Source: JAPPLB01 sp965218555 (GTDB lineage Bacteria > Acidobacteriota > Terriglobia > Bryobacterales > UBA6623). From it: DNA of 64,000 nucleotides. The DNA lies in the NCBI GenBank assembly GCA_965218555.1, contig OZ244625.1, positions 5,642,001 through 5,706,000 on the forward strand, in the 5' to 3' direction. The first letter of the stretch is position 1. Each line of letters starts with the position of its first letter. Positions 34,206 through 42,579 of the stretch are shown here, piece by piece. The translations under genes were made by a program, and so were the position numbers. The notes under the pieces were generated by a model. That model was not told the DNA's origin. It was given only the letters and a program-made list of their open reading frames with translations, and did no database searches.

Positions 34206-36362
34206 ATGCGCGCGGTCCTACTCTCACTGCTTTTGCTCTCCTGCGCGTCCGCGCAGACACTCGACTCACCTTGCGAGCCGAGCGAGGAAGTCAAGGCGAA
34301 CTGGCGGACCTGGAGCGATCTGAATAACGCCGCGGTTCCCTACCAAGTGCGGCGTCAACGACGGCTCAAACGGCTGAACGATCTTCTCGCGAAGTACCCG
34401 ACGGACATTCGCACCAACCTCTGGAAACAGAACTGGCTCTCGGGGACATTCCGGAACGAGAAAGCCGTTGCGGTCGAGGAATATCGCAGGCTGCGCGATG
34501 AACATCCAAATGCGCCTGCTTATCAATTTCTTTACGCCCATATGCTTGTGGGGGTGAGGAGCCAGGAGGCCATCTCGTTGTTTGAAGACTTGCTCAAAAA
34601 GGAGCCTCGGTTCGCCCGTGCTCATCTCGAGCTCGCTCAGATCCATACGTTCCCTGCGTTCAAAAACACGCAAAAGGCCATTGAGCACTTGGACGCTTTT
34701 CAGGAGATTTGCCCAGACAGTCCGGACGGCTTTGCGATTGGGCGACGGCTCAACGATCCGACATACATCGAACGCAGTCTGCCTCAGTTGCGCCGTATCG
34801 TGGAGAACAGTGAAGACTCTTTGATTCTGAGGCGCTACGAGATCCTCTGGTCATGGGAGTTTCGCAGCCGTCCAGCCACGTTGCACGACCGAGCCCGGGA
34901 GCTCGTGCGTGGGGATATCGAGCGCATGGAATCACTTGCCCTCACCGACAGCATCTACTGGTATGAGACGTTGGAGGACGGCTATCAGGTCCTCGGCGAC
35001 AAGGAAGCGCAGAGCAGAATGCAGGAAAGGTTTCAAGTTCGCTTTCCGCAGAGCCGACAAACTGTCCGCAGCGTCCAGCGTAAATGGTATGACGAGAACC
35101 CGTATCCGCGCTACGCCGGCGAGGAAGACCTTGAAGAGTACGGGCGCAAGAGCCTGGCTGCTAGTGACGACTGGATCGAGCGGTGGCCGATGGCACCATC
35201 GGTTTGGAGCTTCCGCCTGGGAGCTTTGAGCTCTTTCAGGCGTCCCCTGCCCGAGGCCGTGATCTCGACCGCTGACCGTTTGCTCGCGACCTATCAATCG
35301 CAGCCGGATTCGTTTCGCTCCTTTCCCCCAGTCGCCTATCGCGTAGCCGAACTCTACTTGAAGGCCGGCGTCCGACTCGATGAGATTCCGAGACTCGTCG
35401 ACGCGGGAACCGACGAGCTGCTTGAGAATCGCCAACGCCGTTCGCGGTCCGACTACGCCAAGCCCGAGCAGCAACGGGCAGGAGGGGAAGATGAAGGGAA
35501 CTACATCCTTCGTTTTCTTGTAGGCGGTCCTCTCCGCGTCGTGGGACATCTAAGGCAGAAGGACTATGCAAAGGCCCGCGCTGCTATCCGCGAAATGGAG
35601 AGCTGGCTTGAGGAGTCGCGTTCCGATCCAGATGGTCCTGTTGCGCTGCAGAAGTCATTCGCGAACAAACAAAGCGTTCTGTGGGAACTGCGCGGACGGC
35701 TGGCGGAATCCGAGGATCGAAGGCCGGATGCTGCCATCGGTTACCTCGCAGCGGCACGCTTCAACCCAGACTCACCTCGTCCTGCCGCCTATCGTGTGAA
35801 TTCTTCCGAACGCGCCCTGCTGTTGTGGAAGGAACTGGGTGGAACCCGCGAGGGCCTGCAGGCTCTCAACGAACAGATGTCATCCGCCTCGCCAGATGAA
35901 CGCGGCTCAATCACGGGGTGGGTGGAGTCAAAGATCGCGCTTCCGGACTTCGAAATCACCGATACGGACAGACGGCTGTGGAAGCTCCAAGATCTCAAGG
36001 GCAAGAAAACTCTCGTCAATCTGTGGGCGACTTGGTGCGGGTATTGCATGCCGGAACTGCCGGTCGTGCAAAAGATGCATGAGGATCTCCGGGAGCGCAA
36101 CGATATTCAGGTCATCAGCTTGAATCTCGATGACAACCCGGGCGTCATCGAACCTTTCATGGAGGAGAACGGTTACACCTTTCCTGTTCTTCCCGCAACG
36201 GCTTTCGTCGAGAAGTTAATTCCTCTGCTGTCGCTGCCGCGAAATTGGATCGTCGATCCCACGGGGCAAATTGCATATCAACAACGGGGTCTCAATACAA
36301 ACATTTCACCCGAAGAGTGGTTGTCCCAAAAAACCATCGAACTGATGGACGCGATGGAATAG
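34206..36362 (+). CDS. Secreted TPR-like protein with a C-terminal TlpA/ResA-type thioredoxin domain
   Basis: This 718-residue protein starts at ATG 34206 (GGAGG 6 bases before). A signal peptide (VLLSLLLLSCASAQ) leads into about 550 residues of helical repeats with TPR-like spacing (for example AYQFLYAHMLVGVRSQEAIS, ARAHLELAQIH). The last 150 residues are a TlpA-type thioredoxin: LPDFEITDTD, TLVNLWATWCGYCMPELP with the CGYC redox pair at Cys611/Cys614, then ISLNLDDNP and LPRNWIVDPTG. Such domains reduce disulfides outside the cytoplasm, often on apocytochromes c. The helical part probably binds the substrate protein. The ccm genes elsewhere in the window make cytochrome maturation one possible context, but that is inference. 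Confidence 0.82.
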   Translation: MRAVLLSLLLLSCASAQTLDSPCEPSEEVKANWRTWSDLNNAAVPYQVRRQRRLKRLNDLLAKYPTDIRTNLWKQNWLSGTFRNEKAVAVEEYRRLRDEHPNAPAYQFLYAHMLVGVRSQEAISLFEDLLKKEPRFARAHLELAQIHTFPAFKNTQKAIEHLDAFQEICPDSPDGFAIGRRLNDPTYIERSLPQLRRIVENSEDSLILRRYEILWSWEFRSRPATLHDRARELVRGDIERMESLALTDSIYWYETLEDGYQVLGDKEAQSRMQERFQVRFPQSRQTVRSVQRKWYDENPYPRYAGEEDLEEYGRKSLAASDDWIERWPMAPSVWSFRLGALSSFRRPLPEAVISTADRLLATYQSQPDSFRSFPPVAYRVAELYLKAGVRLDEIPRLVDAGTDELLENRQRRSRSDYAKPEQQRAGGEDEGNYILRFLVGGPLRVVGHLRQKDYAKARAAIREMESWLEESRSDPDGPVALQKSFANKQSVLWELRGRLAESEDRRPDAAIGYLAAARFNPDSPRPAAYRVNSSERALLLWKELGGTREGLQALNEQMSSASPDERGSITGWVESKIALPDFEITDTDRRLWKLQDLKGKKTLVNLWATWCGYCMPELPVVQKMHEDLRERNDIQVISLNLDDNPGVIEPFMEENGYTFPVLPATAFVEKLIPLLSLPRNWIVDPTGQIAYQQRGLNTNISPEEWLSQKTIELMDAME

Positions 36363-36804
36363 TGTTGGCAACGAATTAGCCGACCCTGCTCCGAATCAGC
36401 GGCACCGGGAATCCGTGCCACGTTCAATCTGTGGGCCAAATCCGATTGCATCGAATTGACTCCAGATACAAGTACGACTACAGCCATGTATGACCATGGT
36501 CACATAGGAGCTTTCCCGACGGGAACGCAAGAAGCGGGAAACTCGTGACCGAATCATCACCGCCGGACGTCCGTCGTGTACACATGGTAGAGATTTTTTG
36601 CTCGAACGTGACGCTGGGAGTGATTGCTGCATTTTTACTCGTCAGGCGAGCCCCTGCGCAGGTATTGTCAAGTTGAGCTGCCGCTTGGCTGACTAAGCTG
36701 ATGAAATGCCCCCGATCGCTCTTGGCACTTAACTCAGCTGTTTTAAATCTCGTAAACCGCTCCGGCCAGTCTTGGCTCGAGCGGAGCCGGCAGCCTCTCG
36801 AAGG
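36363..36804. other. Intergenic, no gene seen
   Basis: There are 442 bp between the thioredoxin-domain gene and the XRE relic. Open frames lack start signals and family features; I recognise nothing else. Confidence 0.5.
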
Positions 36805-37014
36805 CCCATCGCCGCCTTCCGGAACCAGTTGGGTATCACCCTGCGCGATCTTTCCAAACGGACAGGGATCGCTACGGGCTAGCTCTCGGAGTTCGAGCGC
36901 GGTCGCAAACCTGGCTCTGCGGCGGACCTGTCGAGAATCGCCAGCGCCCTGGGTACAACGATTGACACCCTGGTAGTTGAGCCGGAACGTGAGAAACACA
37001 GGCTAACGCAACAG
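36805..37014 (+). pseudogene. Decayed XRE-type helix-turn-helix regulator
   Basis: The forward frame reads AAFRNQLGITLRDLSKRTGI, then ATG, an in-frame TAG (36880-36882), then LSEFERGRKPGSAADLSRIA and SALGTTIDTLVVEPE. This is a clean XRE/Cro HTH with the stop in recognition helix 3, where Y/S-L-S would stand. No start codon with ribosome site is left upstream. The frame runs on antisense over the end of the TonB gene, which is coincidental. Confidence 0.7.
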
Positions 37015-38298
37015 TTGGAAAGATACCTGGACATCAGTTGTCGTTTCGGTTCGCTGGCCACTGTCGTCGAACACCGGCTCGAACCGCCACTGCGAGACCG
37101 CCTCGCGAGCAGCCCCCATGAGGAGCGGATGGCCGGACACGACTTGGGATCCCTTCACCCTCCCGTCCCTGCCGATGCTGAGCGTCAGCCAAACTGAACC
37201 TTGGATGCCGGCTTGACGGGCCAGAGGTGGGTACTTCGGTGCGACCCGTTTGAGCAGACGAGGCGCGTCGATGCGATCCGGCACGGCACGGCCCGGTTCG
37301 GGGCCTGCCGGCTCGACGGCCTCGTCGTCCGCGGCAGCCATCTCACGCCGAGCTTGATCGAGCCGCTCCAGGCTGCGTTCCCATCGCGGTTCGTTGGGCT
37401 GCAGCTCCCGAGCACGCTGGAGCAACTCTTCGGCCAACTCCATCATGCCGAATAAGCGCGGTGGCCAAACCTGCTTGCCCCTGATCTTCCGAAGTTCCGG
37501 CGGCAAACCAACAGGTGGCGTGAGTATCTCGGCGACTTGGCCTACCAACAGCGCATTGTTTGATGTCCTCAATTCGGCTACAAACCGGTCGGCAAGGGCT
37601 TTTCGTTCGGCAGACCAGGCGGTTGTCGGGTGTATTCGACCGTCCGTTTGCAGCACAAACGCATGAAGCCGAGCGAGAAGGAATGTCCACTGTCGTTTGT
37701 CCGGCTCGAGGCTTAGCGCCCGGTGCCAGAACTCTGCTGCACGCTCAGGATCATCCTCCTGAAGCATCCGGGCGGCGTTTGCATGTACCCTGGAACGCTG
37801 AGGGTGCTTCCGCACCTGTTCAAGCCAAAGTTCTCCGACCCGTTGAAAATCCTCGGGACCTCCCAACGGCGACTCAAACGCAGGAATATCTGCGCCGCGG
37901 AAATCGAAGATATCAGAACCGGGATCGTTCTCGATCATCCAGTGGATGTGGCGCAGCCGGGGCTCTCGCTGAGCATGCTGGAAATAGTACGAGATGAGAA
38001 GCTTCCGGGCGTCCGAATCACCGGGATTTTCGTTGAGCCGCCGTTCGAGAACGTCGACATCCTGCGGCGTCAACGCCCAACCCTCTGTCAACAGTCGATA
38101 CTCAGGTGAGCCCTCTAAAGCAGCAGCCACGCTCTCCTCTGCTGCCCGCAGCGGACTCGGCAGCGCAGCCGCGGCCATTGAGATCCAAAGCAAGCTGAGC
38201 GCTGCAACTCTCGGCTTGAGGCTTCGTAGGCTTGCAAAAACCTCCCTCAAGTCAAGCGACCCGCGATATTCCTCGATCGGAAAGGCTGAACCGGGCAT
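37003..38298 (-). CDS. TonB C-terminal domain protein with helical repeats
   Basis: This 431-residue protein has an N-terminal cytoplasmic stretch, one membrane anchor (VAALSLLWISMAAAALPSPL) and a TPR-like helical middle (FWHRALSLEPDKRQWTF). It ends in a TonB/periplasmic energy-transducer domain: PPLARQAGIQGSVWLTLSIG, RDGRVKGSQVVSG, AVSQWRFEPVFDDSG. TonB proteins pass proton-motive force from ExbB-ExbD to outer membrane receptors; many Acidobacteriota have several such paralogues, some used for other surface tasks. No exbBD or receptor is next door. The ATG at 38298 follows GGAGGTAATC; longer frames upstream lack a ribosome site. Confidence 0.85.
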   Translation of the reverse strand: MPGSAFPIEEYRGSLDLREVFASLRSLKPRVAALSLLWISMAAAALPSPLRAAEESVAAALEGSPEYRLLTEGWALTPQDVDVLERRLNENPGDSDARKLLISYYFQHAQREPRLRHIHWMIENDPGSDIFDFRGADIPAFESPLGGPEDFQRVGELWLEQVRKHPQRSRVHANAARMLQEDDPERAAEFWHRALSLEPDKRQWTFLLARLHAFVLQTDGRIHPTTAWSAERKALADRFVAELRTSNNALLVGQVAEILTPPVGLPPELRKIRGKQVWPPRLFGMMELAEELLQRARELQPNEPRWERSLERLDQARREMAAADDEAVEPAGPEPGRAVPDRIDAPRLLKRVAPKYPPLARQAGIQGSVWLTLSIGRDGRVKGSQVVSGHPLLMGAAREAVSQWRFEPVFDDSGQRTETTTDVQVSFQLLR

Positions 38299-38508
38299 GA
38301 TTACCTCCGACGAAAAGCTCAGCAAAATGGGTGAGGGAGTTGTTTCCTTGCCCCGATTACACGATCCGGCACACTTCGACCGCCCGCTGTTGAGAAGAGT
38401 GGCTGGACGGAAGCAAGATCCGTGAGCAGGCAAGACGGAAAGTCGGCGAGATGCGAAAGCGGTGAGAGCATGCAGCCAAGCTGCGCGAGAGCCTCGACAG
38501 GACCGGTC

Positions 38509-39732
38509 TCAGGATTTCGTTCGAGCCGATGTCAGCCATTCGAGATTGAACCGGACAAACTTGATCCTTTCATAGGGGTGAACAGCGCCGGTCTCGTAAA
38601 GAAGTCCGATCGTGCCGTCAGCCAGCACGCTGAGGCAAGAATAGGCAGTCGGCCCATCATGAACTCTCCGCGAGATGGGCCAGCTACGCCCCTCGTCGTT
38701 GCTGAGCCTGACCGTCAAGCCGTTCCGGTCAACGAAGGGCCCCGAGTTCGGGATGTTGGAAAACAGCAAGCGATTCTCTTCTCCCGCGGCCGCTGTCGAA
38801 TAACGCAAGAGGCTGGCTTGACAGCGCGGGTCGGGCAGCGCCTCATCCTCGAACTCCTTGTACCAACTCTCCCCGCCGTCGCGGCTGAGCGCCACGTTTC
38901 GGTAGCGGCCTCCGCGCATGTTGAGCATCAGGGTCCCGTCGACCAACTCCACTACCTGTGACTCGTTCGTTTCCTTCTGCACCTTGGCGCCGGCACGCCA
39001 GGTACGGCCTCGGTCATCGCTGTAAATCACCTGGGAAGCACGCCGACCGAGGCGAGTGTCGTTGTCATAGCCCGGAATGACCAATCGGCCGCTCTGCAGT
39101 TGGATTCCCACGCCTGGGCCGGCTATGAACGCCCCGACACTCGGACTGACATCGAGCGGGTCTGACCACGTCACTCCGTCATCCGTGCTCTTCAGAACCA
39201 GGGTCCGGCCATTCCAGGGAGCCTTCAGATGCGCTGCCAGACTGCCGCCGAGCGAGTGCCAGCAGCACATCAGTATTGTCCCGTCAGCGCGGTCAACAAC
39301 CGGGCATGGATTCGTGATGGCTTTACCCTTTCCGGGGAGGACAACCTGCATGGGCTCCCAATTGACGCCGTAGCCGAAGATTCGCTCATAGCCATTCAGC
39401 TTTCGGGGAACGTTGCGGCCGCCGTCGTAGAGGCTTCGTTTCAAAACCAGATCCGTCGGATCGGCGTCATCACCATCCCGCGCTTCGCAAAACGCCAGAA
39501 TCGTGCCCTGGGACGTGACGATCAAGGCGGGAATCCGGTAGATGTTCACACCGTCGAGGCCGCTGATGAAGAGGTCCTGCTGCCGGAAGAGCTCATCGCC
39601 ACTCTCGGCGCCGGGTGCTTGGGTGGAGGAAGGCTGCGAGGAAGAACCCTCAGGGTACGTCCTGCCTGTCGGTGAGCATCCCGCGAACACGCCGGCGGTG
39701 GTCACCGCGGAAAGGAATTCACGTCGATACAC
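38509..39732 (-). CDS. Exo-alpha-sialidase (GH33, BNR repeats), Tat lipoprotein
   Basis: This 407-residue protein starts at GTG 39732, chosen for the AGGAG 9 bases before it and because YRREFLSAVTTAGVFAGC then forms a twin-arginine lipoprotein signal. The sialidase fold shows the arginine motif IYRIPALIV and four Asp-box repeats: STDDGVTWSD, YSDDRGRTWRAG, LSRDGGESWYKE, LSNDEGRSWPIS. Family members cleave terminal sialic acids or related nonulosonates. The sialate O-acetylesterase-like gene at 53115-54659 could act on the same glycans, though it is 14 kb away. The window has no sialic acid uptake genes, so a related sugar acid may be the true substrate. Confidence 0.85.
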   Translation of the reverse strand: MYRREFLSAVTTAGVFAGCSPTGRTYPEGSSSQPSSTQAPGAESGDELFRQQDLFISGLDGVNIYRIPALIVTSQGTILAFCEARDGDDADPTDLVLKRSLYDGGRNVPRKLNGYERIFGYGVNWEPMQVVLPGKGKAITNPCPVVDRADGTILMCCWHSLGGSLAAHLKAPWNGRTLVLKSTDDGVTWSDPLDVSPSVGAFIAGPGVGIQLQSGRLVIPGYDNDTRLGRRASQVIYSDDRGRTWRAGAKVQKETNESQVVELVDGTLMLNMRGGRYRNVALSRDGGESWYKEFEDEALPDPRCQASLLRYSTAAAGEENRLLFSNIPNSGPFVDRNGLTVRLSNDEGRSWPISRRVHDGPTAYSCLSVLADGTIGLLYETGAVHPYERIKFVRFNLEWLTSARTKS

Positions 39733-39964
39733 TCTTTCATCTCCTGTTCCACCAAGAAAATGAGCCAAGACGGTGTGGCTGATTCGTCTACCGGCTTTGT
39801 CAACTCCGGCCGCGAACTGACCTCAGCGGTTCAACATCTGGACGCAGCCCCTGGCGGTCTTGACGTCGTTGTTCCCGACCGCTAACGACAGCGCCTATCA
39901 TGCGCTCGTCGAACCCGCGAGTCAAGACGCGCTTTCCCCGCCGCCTTCCAGGCGGAAACGGTCT

Positions 39965-40144
39965 AGCCTGCATTTCTCACCACCTGACGGTCGAAGCACG
40001 CGATACGACCGCCATGACTTCGTTGCGCTTGCTTGCCGTGCTCGATGTACTTTCAAGTACACCTCCGCGCGCCAAGCGGCTCGCGCCTCGTCCTGACGGT
40101 CCTCTCACGCACTTCGCCTCCCCACCTGGTGAGAAAGGCAGGCT
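39965..40144. repeat. MITE-like repeat with terminal inverted repeats, copy 2 (180 bp)
   Basis: The left end is AGCCTGCATTTCTCACCA and the right end in reverse is AGCCTGCCTTTCTCACCA. The interior has the perfect hairpin TGTACTTTCAAGTACA. It is collinear with 22729-22920, with about 12 bp deleted near the GCTTGC tract. It lies between genes; no flanking duplication is seen. Confidence 0.85.
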
Positions 40145-40603
40145 AATTACCTCATCACGAGCGGAGACAGCCCAAGATCGATACAGCGAGACTTGGCTAA
40201 AATACCCAATACGTCAGCTCATTGAGTCGGCGAACAGCTGTCGAGGCTATATTTCCATGGTGCACGGCCGCGCGGAAGGCGGATAGGAAACCAGGTGCGC
40301 CCAATCGAGCTTCTCGGAGGCGAATGCAGCTTCCAGGATGGTCGCCTCGGCGTTACGTCCGCTGGAAACACCGGCCTGACGCCGGCTGTGTTGGGGAAGG
40401 AGCTCAGCGAGTCAGAGTGAAGGATTGAGCCCCAGGCAATGAAGGCTGCTTGCTCCACCGGCCTTGACAACGGAGATGGGCTTGCGTGCATGCCATCTCT
40501 GGTGCAAGAGATACGGACCGGCGCCTCGGTTACGAAGGTCCGAGGGTGATGGCGGGCTCATGGCGAACCGCTGGGTAGCGGATCGGGAAGGGAGATCGAT
40601 TCG
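40145..40603. other. Intergenic, 459 bp
   Basis: No gene recognised. A GGGAGATC lies 7 bases before the next start codon. Nothing else structured was seen, apart from a short GC-rich inverted repeat near 40375-40390 (GGCCTGACGCCGG). Confidence 0.45.
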
Positions 40604-41431
40604 ATGCGCAATCGCTGGAGAGGGGCCATCATTACCGCTGCCGCGGGTACGGTGGTAGCCGTCGTCTCGCTGGCCCTGACTTCTGCCGCTGCTTCATCTC
40701 CGGAATATAAGGCCCCGCGTACACCGGACGGCCACCCCGACTTGAACGGCATTTGGCAGGCGTTGGGCACGGCCCATTGGGATATCGAGGGCCATGCGGC
40801 GCGGCCGGGACCGATCGTCGCGCTGGGTGCGGTCGGCGCAATCCCCGCGGGGCTCGGTATCGTCGAGGGCGGTGAGATTCCTTACCAGCCATGGGCGCTG
40901 GAGAAAAAGAAAGAGAACTTCGAGAACTGGTTGACCCTTGACCCGGTGGTCAAGTGTTATCTGCCGGGTGTGCCACGCACTACGTACCTGCCCTTTCCGT
41001 TTCAGATTGTCCAGACCGCAGAGCACATCTTGATCGCCTACGAGTTTGCGAGCGCCACTCGCGTCATCTACATGAACAGGCCGGATTTCGAGAGTCCGAT
41101 CGATTCCTGGATGGGGCACTCGCGCGGCCATTGGGAAGGCGAAACGCTGGTCGTCGACGTCACGAGTCAGGTTCCTGACACTTGGTTCGACAGTTCGGGA
41201 AACTTCCACAGTGAAGCCTTGCATGTGGTGGAACGGTATACGCCGATGAGTCCGAACGCCCTGCTGTATGAAGCCGCCATCGAAGACCCGAAAGTCTTTG
41301 CGCGGCCCTGGAAGATCAAAATGCCCCTCTATCGCCGGCTCGAGGAGAACGCTCAACTCCTTGAATTCAAGTGCGTCGAGTTCGTCGAAGAGCTGATGTA
41401 CGGGCGCTTCCGCAAGAAGCCGAGCGAATAA
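40604..41431 (+). CDS. Secreted protein of the PRTP-GHPDL-GIW family, first of a pair
   Basis: This 275-residue protein has a signal peptide (TVVAVVSLALTSAAASS). Its mature start is YKAPRTPDGHPDLNGIWQAL, a motif found on many secreted acidobacterial proteins of unknown role. The middle has CYLPGVPRTTYLPFPFQIVQ and WMGHSRGHWEGETLVVDVTS. The next gene shares PPRTPWGHPDLQGIW, MGDSRGRWESDTLVVDTTNF and a late RPWKVAMPL, matched here by RPWKIKMPL. The two are paralogues of different length 14 bp apart, surely one operon. No catalytic motif is evident; a beta-rich extracellular fold is guessed. Function unknown. Confidence 0.78.
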   Translation: MRNRWRGAIITAAAGTVVAVVSLALTSAAASSPEYKAPRTPDGHPDLNGIWQALGTAHWDIEGHAARPGPIVALGAVGAIPAGLGIVEGGEIPYQPWALEKKKENFENWLTLDPVVKCYLPGVPRTTYLPFPFQIVQTAEHILIAYEFASATRVIYMNRPDFESPIDSWMGHSRGHWEGETLVVDVTSQVPDTWFDSSGNFHSEALHVVERYTPMSPNALLYEAAIEDPKVFARPWKIKMPLYRRLEENAQLLEFKCVEFVEELMYGRFRKKPSE

Positions 41432-41445
41432 AAGGGAGGTTTAGG

Positions 41446-42459
41446 ATGGGCCATCGATTTCTCGCTGCAATGAGTGTTGCGGCGACCGTGGTCGCGGTCG
41501 TGTCGCTGTTGCCGGCGCCCGTCATGGGCCAGGCCCCCACGGCTGCGGCCGCCGCCTGGACTCCGCCGCGTACACCGTGGGGCCATCCCGATCTGCAGGG
41601 GATCTGGACGAACGAGACCATCACGCCCTTCGAACGCCCCAGCGAGCTTCAGGGGAAACCGTTTCTTACCGCAGAAGAAGCCTCTCGATTGGAACAGCAA
41701 ACAGCGCAACAGAAGGCTGCTGGCGATGGCACATCCCGACCGGGCAGCGTTGGCGCTTACAACCAGTTCTGGATGGACTCCGGAACCCGGATCGTCTCGA
41801 CCCGGCAAACGTCGCTGGTGGTGGACCCGTCCGATGGGAGTGTCCCTGTGAGGCCGGAGGCGAAAGCGAAGCAAGACGACAACCGCGCACGCGTCACCGA
41901 TTCCTACGAGTACATGAACTTGTGGGATCGCTGCATCACACGCGGCGTGCCGGGTTCGATGTTCCCCACCGCCTACAACAATGCCTATCAGATCCTGCAA
42001 ACTCCCGGCTACGTGGTGATTCTCTACGAGATGATCCACGACGCCCGCATCATCCCGCTGGATGGCCGTCCGCACGTCGACCCGAAGATCCGCCTCTGGA
42101 TGGGCGACTCACGCGGCCGTTGGGAGAGCGATACGCTGGTCGTCGATACCACCAATTTCAGCGACAAAGCCCGCATCAAGGGCATCTTCAACAGCGAGGC
42201 TCTGCATGCGGTAGAGCGCTTCACGCTCGTCGACGCGGACACGATCGGCTACGAAGTCACCATCGACGATCCGGAGGCGTATACCAGGCCCTGGAAGGTG
42301 GCGATGCCTCTGAACAGGAATCAGGACTATCAGATGTTCGAGTACGCCTGCCACGAGGGCAATAAAGCTGTTGGGCTCATCCTCCGTGGGGCGCGCGCCC
42401 AGGAAAAGGCCGCCGAGGAAGCTGCGAAGAAGCCATCGACGGAGTCGAAGCTCCCCTGA
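41446..42459 (+). CDS. Secreted protein of the PRTP-GHPDL-GIW family, second of a pair
   Basis: This 337-residue protein starts at ATG 41446 after AAAGGGAGGTTTAGG. Its signal peptide is VVAVVSLLPAPVMGQAP, then PPRTPWGHPDLQGIWTNETI. Compared with its neighbour it has an extra 60-residue Gln/Glu-rich part after the motif (AEEASRLEQQTAQQKAAGDG). It also has NLWDRCITRGVPGSMFPTAY, YEMIHDARIIPLDG and a lysine/glutamate-rich tail. The single conserved Cys in DRCITRG and in the neighbour's VKCYLPG aligns. The family is widespread in Acidobacteriota; no biochemical role is known to me. Expression is probably coupled with the preceding gene. Confidence 0.8.
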   Translation: MGHRFLAAMSVAATVVAVVSLLPAPVMGQAPTAAAAAWTPPRTPWGHPDLQGIWTNETITPFERPSELQGKPFLTAEEASRLEQQTAQQKAAGDGTSRPGSVGAYNQFWMDSGTRIVSTRQTSLVVDPSDGSVPVRPEAKAKQDDNRARVTDSYEYMNLWDRCITRGVPGSMFPTAYNNAYQILQTPGYVVILYEMIHDARIIPLDGRPHVDPKIRLWMGDSRGRWESDTLVVDTTNFSDKARIKGIFNSEALHAVERFTLVDADTIGYEVTIDDPEAYTRPWKVAMPLNRNQDYQMFEYACHEGNKAVGLILRGARAQEKAAEEAAKKPSTESKLP

Positions 42460-42579
42460 GCCTGGTTGTCCCTCCTGGACGGGTCTCTCCGTGTTTTTGT
42501 CCGAAAGATCAACCGTGTGAGCACGGCTGGCGCCCGCTGCCAGGGCAGGCGCCGCTGGGTGCGGCGCGTCATCGCGCTG

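Noticed and set aside
40604..42459. Dehydrogenase or sulfatase identity for the PRTP-GHPDL-GIW pair
   Set aside because: No catalytic motif of either family is present; left as uncharacterised.
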